Notes: generated by a model not told the origin, from the sequence alone. A stretch of DNA of 64,000 nt from an uncultured Prevotella sp. (GCA_905211345.1 CAJMAO010000003.1:1-64000), one strand, 5' to 3'; shown: positions 16,141-24,952, counted from the first letter of the stretch. Program-made: numbers and translations.

Positions 16141-18708
16141 ATGATAAGAAAACTTATAATATTGTTTCTTTTAACGCTGACACAGGCGGTAGGCGCCCAG
16201 ACGATAAGCGGAATCGTGGTCGACGAGGAGACCGGCGAGGCCGTTCCACACCCCAGTGTGCAGTACAAGAAAGACAACACAGCCCATCCCGGCGACGCTT
16301 CGGGACGCTTCACAATACAACGACGCAACGACGAATACCTGACATTCAGCGCTGTTGGTTACAAGACATTGCGTATACTCATAGGGCCTAACACACCTGA
16401 CGAGATGCGCATAACGCTGAAAGCCGACACGAAACGCCTGCAAGGCGTAACCATAAATGCAAAGCGAGGCAAATACAGCCGCAAGAACAACCCCGCAGTA
16501 GAGCTTATGAAGCGCGTCATAGCGGCGAAAAAGCGCACAGACTTGTCCAACCACGACTATTACCAATACAACAAATACCAAAAGATAACACTGGCCGTAA
16601 ACGACATAACGCCTGAGGAAATAGAGAAAGAGAAAGAGCGCGGCAAAAAGCGCCAATGGCTGCTCGACCAAATAGAGATATGCCCGTACAACAACAAGCT
16701 GATACTGCCACTGTCTGTCGACGAGACCGTAACCCAGAACCTTTACCGCAAAGACCCTAAGAAAGAAAAAACAATAATTCTTGGACAGAAGGCGACCGGA
16801 GTGAACGACCTGATACAGACAGGCGAAATACTCAACAATGTGGTGAAAGACGTATTCACCGATGTCGACCTTTACGATGACCAAATACGACTGCTGCAAA
16901 ACCCGTTCACCAGTCCGATAGGCAAGGATGCAGTGGCGTTCTACCGTTTTTACATAGTCGACACGGTAATGGTCGACCGCGACAAGTGCTTTCACCTAGA
17001 ATTTACCCCCAACAACCAGCAAGACTTCGGCTTCCGCGGCGAAATATGGATACTTGCCGACTCTACGCTCCACGTCAAAAGGTGCGAGCTTTCATTACCG
17101 AAAAAAAGCGGGGTAAACTTCACCGACAACCTGAGCATCGTGCAGGAATACGTCAAGCTGCCCAACGGCGAATGGGTGCTTAACGTCGACGACATGTGCG
17201 TAGAACTCTCTGTGGTAGACTTCCTGACAAAGGCCGTTGTCATAAGGACAACGCGCCTGACCGACTATGCGTTTGACCCGATACCCGACAAAATGTTCAA
17301 AGGCAAGGCCAAAGTAAAATACGACCCGATGTCGAAAATGCGCGATGACACCTTCTGGGCCGACAACCGCACAGTAAACCTAACCAAGAGCGAAAGCTCC
17401 ATGGGATCGTTTATCAACAGCCTAACCAACACTAAAGGATTCAAGTACATCCTGTTCGGCCTCAAGGCCCTGATAGAAAACTATGTTGAGACCGGCACGA
17501 TGAAACATCCGAGCAAGGTTGACATCGGCCCTATCAACACGATGATAAGCTCTAACTTCATTGACGGAGTAAGAACACGCATAAGCGCGCAAACCACCGC
17601 AAACCTTTGTCCGCACCTATTCGTATCCGGATATTACGCACGCGGATGGGACAGCAAGAAAAACTACTATAAGGGGCAGGTCGCATACTCGTTCAATAAG
17701 AAAGAATACATGCCGTGGGAATTTCCTAAACGCACGCTGGCTTTCACCTCGACGTATGACGTATGCTCGCCGTCAGACAAGTTCATGCCAACGGATAAGG
17801 ATAACGTGTTCACGTCGTTGAAATGGACCGACGTAGACAAGATGATGTTCTACAACCGTCAAGAGCTGGCTTTCGAGTACGAGCTTGACTGGGGCTTCAA
17901 GACCACTGTAAGCCTGAAGACCGAGGAGAACGAAGCCTGCGGCAAGTTGTTCTTCACCCCAATGGCACTCTACGACCCCGACACGCCGGCCGCCACGCCC
18001 GGAAAAATACGAACAACCGAAGCGCGCATCGAACTGCGCTACGCCCCGGGCGAGACTTTCGTCAACACCAAGCAGCGCCGCCTGAAGATAAACTACGACG
18101 CGCCCGTGTTCACACTGAGCCACACCGTAGGCGTAAAAGGCGTGCTCGGCGGCGACTACAATTACAATTTCACCGAGGCATCTATATACAAACGCTTCTG
18201 GCTGAACAGCTGGGGCAAGCTAGACATAACGCTCAAGGGCGGCATACAGTGGAACAAGGTGCCGTTCCCGCTGCTCATAATGCCGGCCGCCAACCTGTCA
18301 TACATACGCGAAGAAGGCATGTTCAGCCTCATCAACAACATGGAGTTCCTCAACGACCGGTATGCTTCGCTCGACGTGCAGTGGGACCTGAACGGCAAGA
18401 TTTTCAACCGCATACCGCTGCTGAAAAAACTTAAATGGCGCGAATGGCTCGGCGTGAAATGCCTGTGGGGCACGCTTACCGACAAGAACAACCCGACCCT
18501 GACGGCCAACGCCAACGACCAACTGCTGATGCACTTCCCCGAAGGCTCTTACATAATGGATTCCCACCGCCCGTACATCGAGCTGTCGGCCGGAATACAC
18601 AACATATTCAAAGTAATACACGTTGAATACGTGCACCGCTTGAACTACCACCACCTGCCAACTGCTACGAAGAACGGCGTGAGGGTATGTTTGGAGTTCT
18701 CGTTTTAA
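16141..18708 (+). CDS. DUF5686 outer-membrane protein with carboxypeptidase-regulatory-like N-domain
   Basis: An 855-residue protein with a signal peptide ending near VGAQ (about residue 20). An N-terminal CarboxypepD_reg-like beta-sandwich (about 21-105: TISGIVVDEETGEAVPHPSV) is followed by a long DUF5686 region with many alternating beta strands that probably form an outer-membrane barrel, ending in LEFSF with a terminal phenylalanine typical of barrels. It begins 21 bases after the HAD gene on the same strand. DUF5686 proteins have no settled function; a role in envelope lipid handling here is only inference from position. Confidence 0.82.
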   Translation: MIRKLIILFLLTLTQAVGAQTISGIVVDEETGEAVPHPSVQYKKDNTAHPGDASGRFTIQRRNDEYLTFSAVGYKTLRILIGPNTPDEMRITLKADTKRLQGVTINAKRGKYSRKNNPAVELMKRVIAAKKRTDLSNHDYYQYNKYQKITLAVNDITPEEIEKEKERGKKRQWLLDQIEICPYNNKLILPLSVDETVTQNLYRKDPKKEKTIILGQKATGVNDLIQTGEILNNVVKDVFTDVDLYDDQIRLLQNPFTSPIGKDAVAFYRFYIVDTVMVDRDKCFHLEFTPNNQQDFGFRGEIWILADSTLHVKRCELSLPKKSGVNFTDNLSIVQEYVKLPNGEWVLNVDDMCVELSVVDFLTKAVVIRTTRLTDYAFDPIPDKMFKGKAKVKYDPMSKMRDDTFWADNRTVNLTKSESSMGSFINSLTNTKGFKYILFGLKALIENYVETGTMKHPSKVDIGPINTMISSNFIDGVRTRISAQTTANLCPHLFVSGYYARGWDSKKNYYKGQVAYSFNKKEYMPWEFPKRTLAFTSTYDVCSPSDKFMPTDKDNVFTSLKWTDVDKMMFYNRQELAFEYELDWGFKTTVSLKTEENEACGKLFFTPMALYDPDTPAATPGKIRTTEARIELRYAPGETFVNTKQRRLKINYDAPVFTLSHTVGVKGVLGGDYNYNFTEASIYKRFWLNSWGKLDITLKGGIQWNKVPFPLLIMPAANLSYIREEGMFSLINNMEFLNDRYASLDVQWDLNGKIFNRIPLLKKLKWREWLGVKCLWGTLTDKNNPTLTANANDQLLMHFPEGSYIMDSHRPYIELSAGIHNIFKVIHVEYVHRLNYHHLPTATKNGVRVCLEFSF

Positions 18709-18709
18709 A

Positions 18710-18815
18710 GGGAAAAAGGAGTAAGGAGGGAAGAAGTAAGAAGAAATGCGACATGGACAAGGCGTTAAGCCAAAGTAATCTACTTACTCCTCCCCTCCTT
18801 CTCCTTCCCTCCTAA
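18710..18815. repeat. Word-based inverted repeat (GGAGTAAGGAGGGAAG word)
   Basis: Purine arm around 18710-18745 and pyrimidine arm around 18779-18812 (TTACTCCTCCCCTCCTTCTC) are largely complementary across a 33-base loop. It lies between the DUF5686 gene and the thioesterase gene. Confidence 0.6.
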
Positions 18816-18836
18816 AAAATAAAAACCAACAAAGCC

Positions 18837-19322
18837 ATGAGAAAAATAAAAAATCCTTTCGCGCATCGTGAAGGCTATGACTGCTTCGGATGCAGCCCGG
18901 CCAACCCTATCGGAATACACATGGAGTTTTACGAAGACGGCGACGAAGTAGTCTGCTTCTGGAATCCGAAAACCCACTACCAAGGCTGGTTCGACACCAT
19001 GCACGGCGGCATATTGGCTACAATCGCCGACGAGACCGCCGCATGGACGATGTTTCGCAAACTACAGACCACAGGCATGACCACAAAACTGGAGCTGCGC
19101 TACAAAAAGCCCGTAATGACAACCGAGGGACAGATAACCGTGCGCGGACGCATAACCGAGCAACGGCGCAGCCTAGTGACGATTGACGTCAAGATAGAAA
19201 ACTCCCACGGCGACGTATGCGTAGAGGCGCGCGCCATATATTTCGCCTTCGACAAACGGAAAGCCGAAGAAATGGGCTTTACATCATGCGAGCTTGAAGG
19301 CGACGAGCTGCTGCCAATGTAA
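18837..19322 (+). CDS. PaaI-family hotdog thioesterase
   Basis: A 161-residue hotdog-fold protein of the PaaI/YbgC-like acyl-CoA thioesterase group. The signature HGGILATIADETAAW (residues about 57-71) holds the catalytic acidic residue on the central helix, and DCFGCSPANPIGIHMEF near residues 14-30 fits many family members with an N-terminal Cys pair. Likely a cytoplasmic acyl-CoA hydrolase; the acyl chain is not predictable. It is separated from its neighbours by a word palindrome and a gene-free stretch. Confidence 0.85.
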   Translation: MRKIKNPFAHREGYDCFGCSPANPIGIHMEFYEDGDEVVCFWNPKTHYQGWFDTMHGGILATIADETAAWTMFRKLQTTGMTTKLELRYKKPVMTTEGQITVRGRITEQRRSLVTIDVKIENSHGDVCVEARAIYFAFDKRKAEEMGFTSCELEGDELLPM

Positions 19323-19807
19323 ACACCAACATCATTCCCTACGATGATGATAAACCAGCCTGCTGCACAACTTTCCCGCCGATAGCAGTGGCATATATGC
19401 AGCGTGGCATGTCACATACTGAACATTTTTACCCAAATCATCCTTCAATCTTTCATCTTGCGCATAAAACCACTGACTATCAATCATTTGCAAGATGAAA
19501 GATTGTCTATCGATCTTTCATCCATCTTTCATTCCGCCGCTTATGATGAAAGATAATGAAAGATGTCACAGTACATCTTTCAGCACTTAACATCCTGACA
19601 TACAGTGCATTATTCCGCTTAATGAAAGATTGAAAGATAAACGGCATGGTTTTCTAGTATTTATAAATTTATGATATGCCGCCTAACGCAGTGCCAAACA
19701 CGGCCTTTCATGCCGCAATAGACCGCCTTTCACCATGCCGTTTACGGCTTTTTGCGAAGAATATTTTTGCGTCGGTTAATGTTTATAATCAGAGTCTACT
19801 TTTAAGC
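19323..19807. repeat. Gene-free spacer of inverted ATGAAAGAT words, ending in AAAGGCC-type units
   Basis: No gene is seen. CAATCTTTCATCTTGC (19447-19462) and GCAAGATGAAAGATTG (19490-19505) form a perfect 16-base inverted repeat with a 27-base loop. Further ATGAAAGAT and ATCTTTCAT words follow in opposite orientations to about 19642, so several alternative hairpins can form. From about 19690 to 19750 lie units of the AAAGGCC family (ACGGCCTTTCATGCCGC, GACCGCCTTTCACC). Confidence 0.6.
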
Positions 19808-20434
19808 TTACTTGTCATATTCTCTTTGTAATTCAGCATACCAATCTTTAACACGGGTTATTTGATTTTGAACTTTCTGTGAGATTGGAAATCTTGGCGG
19901 CATTACTTTAATACATTCAGGATGCCCATGATTAAGCCAGTGACTTTCAAAGTCTTGATCTAAATAAAGAACATAATAGCAATCATCACTTTCGTCCATA
20001 GCTTTGTCATAATGTTCTTGCGGAACGGACATAACAATACATAGCTCCCTTCGATATTCCACCACATCGCCAACATGAAAACGCAGCTTATCCTTTGGTC
20101 GTCCACGAAAATAACAACCGAAGCGAAATGACGGATATGGGCGTTCGTCTATCAAAGTTCCATGCTGGTCATATAGCCATACCGCATAACTGTCAAGACA
20201 ATATGGCGTAAGAATAACGCCTTGCGGCACTTGATGGATGTAAAAACAATAAATGTCGTTCCATGCGCTACGCACCTCCAACAGTTGTCTTATTCCTGCT
20301 TCGGCATCTTCTAATTTCTTGTAAAAAGATATATCCGACACTTCCGTAGTAAACGGTTGGTAATCGTCTTTCTGCCGACGGCGTTTCTTCATAAATGTGA
20401 CTGCTTCCAATACAAATAAACTGTTCTTCCTCAT
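19808..20434 (-). CDS. Hypothetical protein (208 residues)
   Basis: I do not recognise a family. The protein is soluble, rich in aromatic and charged residues, with a basic N-terminus (KKRRRQKDD) and an acidic middle. The stretch LRFHVGDVVEYRRELCIVMSV resembles a small beta-barrel, and DESDDCYYVLYLDQD is acidic. The start at 20434 overlaps the stop of the upstream gene by 4 bases (ATGA), so the two are coupled. Codon choice is more AT-rich than in neighbouring core genes, in keeping with an accessory insertion. Confidence 0.6.
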   Translation of the reverse strand: MRKNSLFVLEAVTFMKKRRRQKDDYQPFTTEVSDISFYKKLEDAEAGIRQLLEVRSAWNDIYCFYIHQVPQGVILTPYCLDSYAVWLYDQHGTLIDERPYPSFRFGCYFRGRPKDKLRFHVGDVVEYRRELCIVMSVPQEHYDKAMDESDDCYYVLYLDQDFESHWLNHGHPECIKVMPPRFPISQKVQNQITRVKDWYAELQREYDK

Positions 20435-20904
20435 GTTCGTCTGTTTTCTGTGTTTGTCCGCTTAATCTCCAATCTTTTCCTGATAATCCATGCTATGCAT
20501 GAGTACTCGTCTTTTTCCAGCATCTGCGCCAACCGCCTTTTTCCGATACGTTTGTCGCAAGCGAGTAGATAGGGCACCATTTTCCACCTGTCATTGAATG
20601 TGTGTGTCAGCAGCTCGCCCTTATGGCAATCAATATATGCTTTTATCAATCGTGATATGTTTTTTGCCTCATCGTAAAAATTCCAATCGCTGTTGTCCCA
20701 CATGGCGTTTTTAGGAAAATCCCACACAATTTCCTTTCCAATGGTAATCCAATAACGCGGAATCCCTAAACATTCACCAATGTCATAAGCACAACTGTGT
20801 ATCTGAAAAGCCACATCTTTGTCAATCACATTGTATAAGGCTGACTGCAACTTGCTCCAAGGATGGGGACCCTTTATATTTCTGCACGGTCCGTATTTTG
20901 CCAT
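20431..20904 (-). CDS. SF0329-like family protein
   Basis: A 157-residue soluble protein. The pattern WSKLQSALYNVIDKDVAF, then IPRYWITIGKEIVWDFP, recalls the SF0329 family (WSKLK, then R-W-I-T-x-x-G-K-E-I) from memory. That family has no established function, though members often occur in accessory regions. The C-terminal third is strongly basic and helical. It is coupled to the 208-residue gene downstream. No promoter element could be placed confidently. Confidence 0.5.
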   Translation of the reverse strand: MAKYGPCRNIKGPHPWSKLQSALYNVIDKDVAFQIHSCAYDIGECLGIPRYWITIGKEIVWDFPKNAMWDNSDWNFYDEAKNISRLIKAYIDCHKGELLTHTFNDRWKMVPYLLACDKRIGKRRLAQMLEKDEYSCIAWIIRKRLEIKRTNTENRRT

Positions 20905-20987
20905 AATTATATTTTTGTTGATTATCGTATTTTCTTTTAAAACTGCTAAAAAAGATAATTTTCAATTATTCCATGATATATAAGCAA

Positions 20988-21023
20988 AGAGAGATGTGTC
21001 AAAATACTGCGGCACACCTCTCT
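20988..21023 (-). terminator. Hairpin terminator of the 66-residue gene
   Basis: Arms around 20988-21000 and 21012-21023. Read on the minus strand they pair as AGAGAGGTGTGC with ACACATCTCTCT, using one G-U pair; on the plus strand the same position is mismatched, so the minus strand fits better. It starts 17 bases beyond the stop codon of the gene at 21040. Confidence 0.6.
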
Positions 21024-21039
21024 TTTTATTATTTTGCTT

Positions 21040-21240
21040 TTAAATTCTCTCGTACTCCACTTTATATTGCCCTATCTGGCAACAAGTCACAGGCACATCA
21101 ATACCCATATTTTTCCACGCATTTTGAATTGCCACATCATTAGGGGTTAATGCTGTTTTACTAAGTACATACACTACCATACCTTTCTTGATCTTGCCTT
21201 GGTACAGGTCTCTTTGAGCTGTTAATTTGTAACGATACAT
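21040..21240 (-). CDS. Small hypothetical protein (66 residues)
   Basis: The ATG at 21240 gives a 66-residue protein starting MYRYKLTAQRD. Sequence such as GKIKKGMVVYVLS and the C-terminal YKVEYERI recall small Bacteroidales proteins of the DUF6140 type, but this is from memory and weak. The open frame continues upstream into the nuclease gene, but that part has no coding character. It lies 22 bases downstream of the endonuclease gene, on the same strand, and before a hairpin terminator. Confidence 0.5.
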   Translation of the reverse strand: MYRYKLTAQRDLYQGKIKKGMVVYVLSKTALTPNDVAIQNAWKNMGIDVPVTCCQIGQYKVEYERI

Positions 21241-21262
21241 TGTTTTTAAAGTTTTTATAAAG

Positions 21263-22129
21263 TTAAACATTAAGTTGATAAGTATCTGAGATACGTTCCC
21301 AGACACATTTGTTTTCCTGTTTGGATTTTTCTTTATCAAGGCGGAACACGCCAACGAAGCGATAAAAGCAGAAGCCAAGGTCATCTTTGTAACGCAAGAA
21401 TGTGATACGAGTTTCTTCGGGAGCTGAAAGCCATTGCCTCAAATGTTCCGCCGGTGTGATTTTTTTATTTTCCTTTTTAGGGTATTCATATATAAACTTT
21501 TTGTCTTCTGAAAGTTTATTGTGCCAAAGAGTGTGATTGGTGTTAGGCCACCATATTATTTCATTCTTCTTGTTCGGCACAGCTGCACCCGACGCACGCA
21601 AGAAACCACGATGTTTAGGTTTTGTTCCAAATATAGCAGCTACATCTTCAGTAGTACGCAGACATTCATTGTCCTCAACTTTCAGATAACCTTTATTGCG
21701 GTGATATTCCACTGTGAGAGTGCTTGCGTCGTCCCATGGCTTAAATTTGTCACCTAGTTCTGTGATGCGTTGCCTTATGAGGCTCACGACATCCGTAACT
21801 TGGCGGTGGATTTCTTGAATGTCACAATCACAATCTATCACTATAGGCTTAGAGCTTGTGACTTTCAAGATTTCCTCATTGCGGATGTTGTCAACCTCCA
21901 CGTTGTTTTTATGGAACGGCTCATTTATCTCTATGAAAATGTTGAGCTGAGGAATGTATAAGTCTGCAAGCGCATACTTGTCTTGTGTCCTTTTGATGTA
22001 TTGCTGGACAACAAACTTAACCCTGTCATCATCCAACTGGTGCCATATCCGGCTGATAACGTAGGACTCCGTCTTTTTCTTGCTTATCTTGGCAAACAGA
22101 CGCTCCATGTATTCTAACTTGAAATCCAT
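21263..22129 (-). CDS. AbaSI/PvuRts1I-family modification-dependent restriction endonuclease
   Basis: A 288-residue protein resembling AbaSI along its length. The N-terminal Vsr-like nuclease domain shows RIWHQLDDDRVKFVVQQYI and ADLYIPQLNIFIEINE, with likely catalytic Asp56, Glu67 and Glu70. The C-terminal half carries SRA-like pieces: GFLRASGAAVPNKKNEIIWW, SLW-like HTLWHNKLSED, and FLRYKDDLGFCFYRFVGVF. Known members cut DNA containing hydroxymethylcytosine or its glucosylated form, as in T-even phages, and need no partner methylase. None is adjacent here. It sits behind a long leader with a candidate structured RNA. Confidence 0.75.
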   Translation of the reverse strand: MDFKLEYMERLFAKISKKKTESYVISRIWHQLDDDRVKFVVQQYIKRTQDKYALADLYIPQLNIFIEINEPFHKNNVEVDNIRNEEILKVTSSKPIVIDCDCDIQEIHRQVTDVVSLIRQRITELGDKFKPWDDASTLTVEYHRNKGYLKVEDNECLRTTEDVAAIFGTKPKHRGFLRASGAAVPNKKNEIIWWPNTNHTLWHNKLSEDKKFIYEYPKKENKKITPAEHLRQWLSAPEETRITFLRYKDDLGFCFYRFVGVFRLDKEKSKQENKCVWERISDTYQLNV

Positions 22130-22213
22130 ATTATTTATGTTTTAAGGTTTGTACTTCGTTCCTGCAAACTGAATAAAAGAAAAAGGACACAGCCTAATCT
22201 TTTCACTCATTCT

Positions 22214-22343
22214 CTTAGCTGGGCTCTGGTAAAACCCTCATCGTCAAATAAGGAAAAGCAGTCTGCGCCCCTTGCAGGGTACAAACCAACCTTTCGACTT
22301 ATCATTTGGACGATGTGCATAAATGTACCAGATTTAGCTAAGC
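22214..22343. ncRNA. Candidate structured RNA, possibly 6S-like
   Basis: Nested complementarity suggests a long hairpin with an internal bubble. The outer stem pairs CTTAGCT (22214-22220) with AGCTAAG (22336-22342) and CTGG (22226-22229) with CCAG (22328-22331). The inner stem pairs CATCGTC (22239-22245) with GACGATG (22309-22315) and ATAAG (22248-22252) with CTTAT (22298-22302). A bubble of about 9 by 12 bases lies between them, an arrangement like 6S RNA. The strand is uncertain: G-U pairs favour plus, while a good minus promoter lies at 22450-22481. The minus strand also has a 49-codon open frame here, so a gene remnant is an alternative. Confidence 0.35.
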
Positions 22344-22720
22344 CAAACAATGTTGTCTACAAGTAGCTTGCAATATGTCTTCTAAATTCTTATGTCCGTT
22401 TCGTAACCTCCTTTTTGAAAATTGAACACATATAATTTGTTCTCGTTTACAAAAATAGGGAAAAAGGCCGAACGTACCAAAGAAATTCGAGACAATTCGC
22501 AGACTGCCATATAAAATTAGCAAACAGCCCTCTGCAACCGTTTTCTATAAATAGTATCAATATTTTTGATATAATGTGTGGAATGTTGTCTCTGTAAACT
22601 CTTAATTTATCTGTTTTTGATAATTATACCCGAAACTTCCCGATTTTTGCATTTCCAACGTTAAAAAATCTTTAAGACTTGCATTTTCTTTGATTTTACA
22701 CGATTTTAAAAGAAAAATAA
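22344..22720. other. AT-rich gene-free spacer
   Basis: Together with the candidate RNA this fills 22130-22720 between the AbaSI-like gene and xth. Apart from the minus-strand promoter at 22450-22481 I see no gene. A 61-codon minus-strand open frame (22338-22523) has no recognisable content. Confidence 0.4.
22450..22481 (-). promoter_or_regulatory. Minus-strand promoter upstream of the AbaSI-like gene
   Basis: Read on the minus strand: TTTG at 22481-22478, a 20-base spacer, then TATTTTTG at 22457-22450. This is a full consensus match. Transcription would start near 22443, about 310 bases before the nuclease start codon, through the candidate structured RNA. Confidence 0.65.
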
Positions 22721-22751
22721 AAGGCACATAGGTTATAAGCCTATGTGCCTT
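22721..22751 (-). terminator. Hairpin terminator of xth
   Basis: AAGGCACATAGG pairs perfectly with CCTATGTGCCTT over 12 bases with a 7-base loop. A-runs lie on one side and T-runs on the other, so it can work in both directions. It lies 20 bases beyond the xth stop codon. Confidence 0.85.
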
Positions 22752-22771
22752 TTATTTATTATATAACTTTT

Positions 22772-23521
22772 TTATAACACAAGTTCCACAGGACAATGGT
22801 CGGAACCGTAAATCTCATTATGGATTGCGGCTGACTTTATTTGCGGGACGAGACGGTTGGAGACGATAAAATAATCAATGCGCCAACCGGCGTTCTTCTC
22901 ACGTGCGTGGAAGCGGTACGACCACCATGAGTATGCTCCTTCTAGGTCTGGATAAAAATAGCGGAAAGTGTCTGTAAAGCCTGAAGATAGCAAAGTGGTG
23001 AACTTATCGCGCTCTTCGTCGGTAAAACCGGCGTTACGACGATTCGTCTTAGGGTTCTTCAAGTCGATTTCATTATGCGCCACGTTCATGTCGCCGCAAG
23101 CTATTACGGGCTTTACGGCATTAAGCCGTAGCATGTATTCACGGAAATCGTCCTCCCATTTCATGCGGTAATCGAGACGGCGCAGGCCGTCTTGCGAGTT
23201 CGGCGTATATACAGTGACAAGGTAGAAGTCGGGCATCTCAAGAGTGATGACGCGCCCTTCGTGGTCGTGCTCGTCAATGCCAAGACCGTAAGTAACGCTC
23301 AACGGCTCATGCTTTGTGAATATGGCTGTACCTGAATAGCCTTTTTTTTCTGCATAATTCCAATAGGACTTGTAACCATCAAAAAACAAGTCGAGCTGAC
23401 CTTGCTGCATTTTCGTCTCCTGAAGGCAGAAGAAATCAGCATCAAGCTGCCTGAAAGCATCACTGAAGCCCTTACTTTCGCAGGCGCGAAGGCCGTTGAC
23501 ATTCCATGAGATGAGTTTCAT
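22772..23521 (-). CDS. xth: Exodeoxyribonuclease III (AP endonuclease family)
   Basis: A 249-residue enzyme of the exonuclease III / AP endonuclease family, acting at abasic sites in base excision repair. Diagnostic motifs are [12 protein letters not shown] at the N-terminus, FCLQETK (metal-binding Glu), [32 protein letters not shown] and the C-terminal [10 protein letters not shown] (catalytic Asp-His). Length is normal. A word palindrome lies between its start and ribH. Confidence 0.95.
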   Translation of the reverse strand: MKLISWNVNGLRACESKGFSDAFRQLDADFFCLQETKMQQGQLDLFFDGYKSYWNYAEKKGYSGTAIFTKHEPLSVTYGLGIDEHDHEGRVITLEMPDFYLVTVYTPNSQDGLRRLDYRMKWEDDFREYMLRLNAVKPVIACGDMNVAHNEIDLKNPKTNRRNAGFTDEERDKFTTLLSSGFTDTFRYFYPDLEGAYSWWSYRFHAREKNAGWRIDYFIVSNRLVPQIKSAAIHNEIYGSDHCPVELVL

Positions 23522-23523
23522 AT

Positions 23524-23658
23524 TTATCGGAGATTTAAAGAATTTAAGGAAGTCAAAGGAGTTGAATACAAATATCTATAAACTTAAAGAGTTAAGAAAG
23601 CAATAAGAGTAATGTCTTTTTAACTCCTTTGACTTCCTTAACTCCTTTAACTTCTTGA
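23524..23658. repeat. Word-based inverted repeat (GGAGTT/TTTAAGGA words)
   Basis: The left arm (about 23528-23563, ending AAGTCAAAGGAGTTG) and right arm (about 23618-23656, TTTTTAACTCCTTTGACTTCC onward) share a complementary run of about 17 bases plus flanking matches. It lies between xth and ribH. Confidence 0.6.
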
Positions 23659-23660
23659 TA

Positions 23661-24137
23661 TTAGAATTTCGCCATTTTTATGGCATCTATCGCACATTCA
23701 TCGCCCTTGTTGCCAAGTCGTCCGCCGCTACGGTCTTTAGCCTGTTGCAGGTCATTAGTTGTCAGAAGACCATAAATTACCGGAATCTCGCTTTTTGCAT
23801 TAAGACGGGCTATGCCGTAAGTCACTCCTTGACAGATATAATCGAAATGCGGAGTCTCGCCCCTGATGACACTGCCTAAGATGATTATCGCATCATAACC
23901 GCCGTTAAGCGTCATCTGATGGGCCCCGTAAATAAGTTCGAAACTACCGGGAACGGTCTTAACGTGGATATTCTCTGGCAGTGCGCCGTGCTTCTCCAAT
24001 GTCTTTACCGCTCCGTCAAGAAGCGCTCCTGTTATCTCGGGATTCCACTCGGCCACAACAATACCGAAACACATGTTACTTGCGTCTGGCACATTGGCCG
24101 GATCGTAATCAGACAAGTTGTGCAGTGCTGTAGCCAT
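23661..24137 (-). CDS. ribH: 6,7-dimethyl-8-ribityllumazine synthase
   Basis: A 158-residue lumazine synthase, the penultimate enzyme of riboflavin synthesis. Family motifs are [17 protein letters not shown] near the N-terminus, [31 protein letters not shown] (substrate loop) and [18 protein letters not shown]. Its ATG overlaps the stop codon of the TPR gene (TAATG), so the two are translated in sequence. No other rib genes and no FMN riboswitch are seen nearby. Confidence 0.95.
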   Translation of the reverse strand: MATALHNLSDYDPANVPDASNMCFGIVVAEWNPEITGALLDGAVKTLEKHGALPENIHVKTVPGSFELIYGAHQMTLNGGYDAIIILGSVIRGETPHFDYICQGVTYGIARLNAKSEIPVIYGLLTTNDLQQAKDRSGGRLGNKGDECAIDAIKMAKF

Positions 24138-24832
24138 TATTTTACGGAAACACGTTCAATGTACTTGTCAATTTCACCGTAAACGGGAGAGTTGACATAT
24201 TTCTTCTTAATGTCCTGATATATCTTCAGGGCCTCGTCTTTCTTATTCTGGCTCTCAAGTATCTCACCTGCTTGGAGAAGGAACACAGGCGAGATGCTGT
24301 TGTTGGTGTTGTCGGCAGCCTCGCTGTCTGCCATACTTGCGGCTTTCTTTAGATTTTCAACGGCCTTGTCATATTCCTTCAAGTGTGCGTAAGCGTTACC
24401 GAGAGCGGCCATTGCAGCCGGACTTATCATCTGGTCGTCAGCGGGAGAATACTTTTCAAGGTATATCACGGCATCGTTCCACTTGCCAAGGTTGGCATAG
24501 CAAAGACCGGCATAGAGTTCAGCAAGGTTGCCAGCATTGGTACTGCTATAATCTGATGCTATGTTTACAAAGCCACGATATCCGGCACTGTCGCCTTTCA
24601 ACGCTATTTCATATTGCTGGTTGGCAAAATAGTCCTGACCTTTTGCCAAAGCGGTACTAGCCTCCTGCTCGCGCGGTCCTGACACGTAAGTGTTATAGCA
24701 AAGCACTCCGGCGACAACAAGAATAATTGCGATGATTACAATAGAGATAGTCTTCTTATGCTTCATAAAGACCGCCTCTTTCTGACTGAGAGGATTTTCT
24801 ACAACCCCCTTCTGCTCTTTAAGATTTGCCAT
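24137..24832 (-). CDS. Membrane-anchored TPR protein
   Basis: A 231-residue protein with a short cytoplasmic N-terminus, one membrane segment near residues 29-46 ([17 protein letters not shown]) and a C-terminal region with tetratricopeptide repeats such as [23 protein letters not shown] and [14 protein letters not shown]. The layout recalls YfgM/Tol-Pal-associated TPR proteins, but no specific role can be assigned. It is coupled to ribH, an arrangement common in Bacteroidales. Confidence 0.8.
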   Translation of the reverse strand: MANLKEQKGVVENPLSQKEAVFMKHKKTISIVIIAIILVVAGVLCYNTYVSGPREQEASTALAKGQDYFANQQYEIALKGDSAGYRGFVNIASDYSSTNAGNLAELYAGLCYANLGKWNDAVIYLEKYSPADDQMISPAAMAALGNAYAHLKEYDKAVENLKKAASMADSEAADNTNNSISPVFLLQAGEILESQNKKDEALKIYQDIKKKYVNSPVYGEIDKYIERVSVK

Positions 24833-24872
24833 TTATTTGTGATTTTTTAATTTACAGGTTGATAAAGCGTGG

Positions 24873-24880
24873 CAAAATTA
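24873..24880 (-). promoter_or_regulatory. -7 promoter element of the TPR-ribH operon
   Basis: Read on the minus strand it is TAATTTTG, an exact -7 match, 41 bases before the start codon at 24832. Confidence 0.55.
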
Positions 24881-24920
24881 CGGATTTTATCCTGAATATT
24901 GAAATTTATTACCGACTTTT

Positions 24921-24952
24921 TTTGTTTTTCATCAGCAAATCAAGTAACTTTG
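24921..24952 (+). promoter_or_regulatory. recF promoter
   Basis: TTTG at 24921-24924, a 20-base spacer and TAACTTTG at 24945-24952: a full consensus promoter. The recF start codon is at 24977, giving a leader of about 18 bases. Confidence 0.8.

Noticed and set aside
22207..22362. 49-codon minus-strand open frame with protein-like text (for example LYPARGADCFSLFDD)
   Set aside because: Upstream stops and no start codon context; it could be a gene remnant, but the nested base pairing is the better explanation for now. Kept as the alternative to the RNA call.
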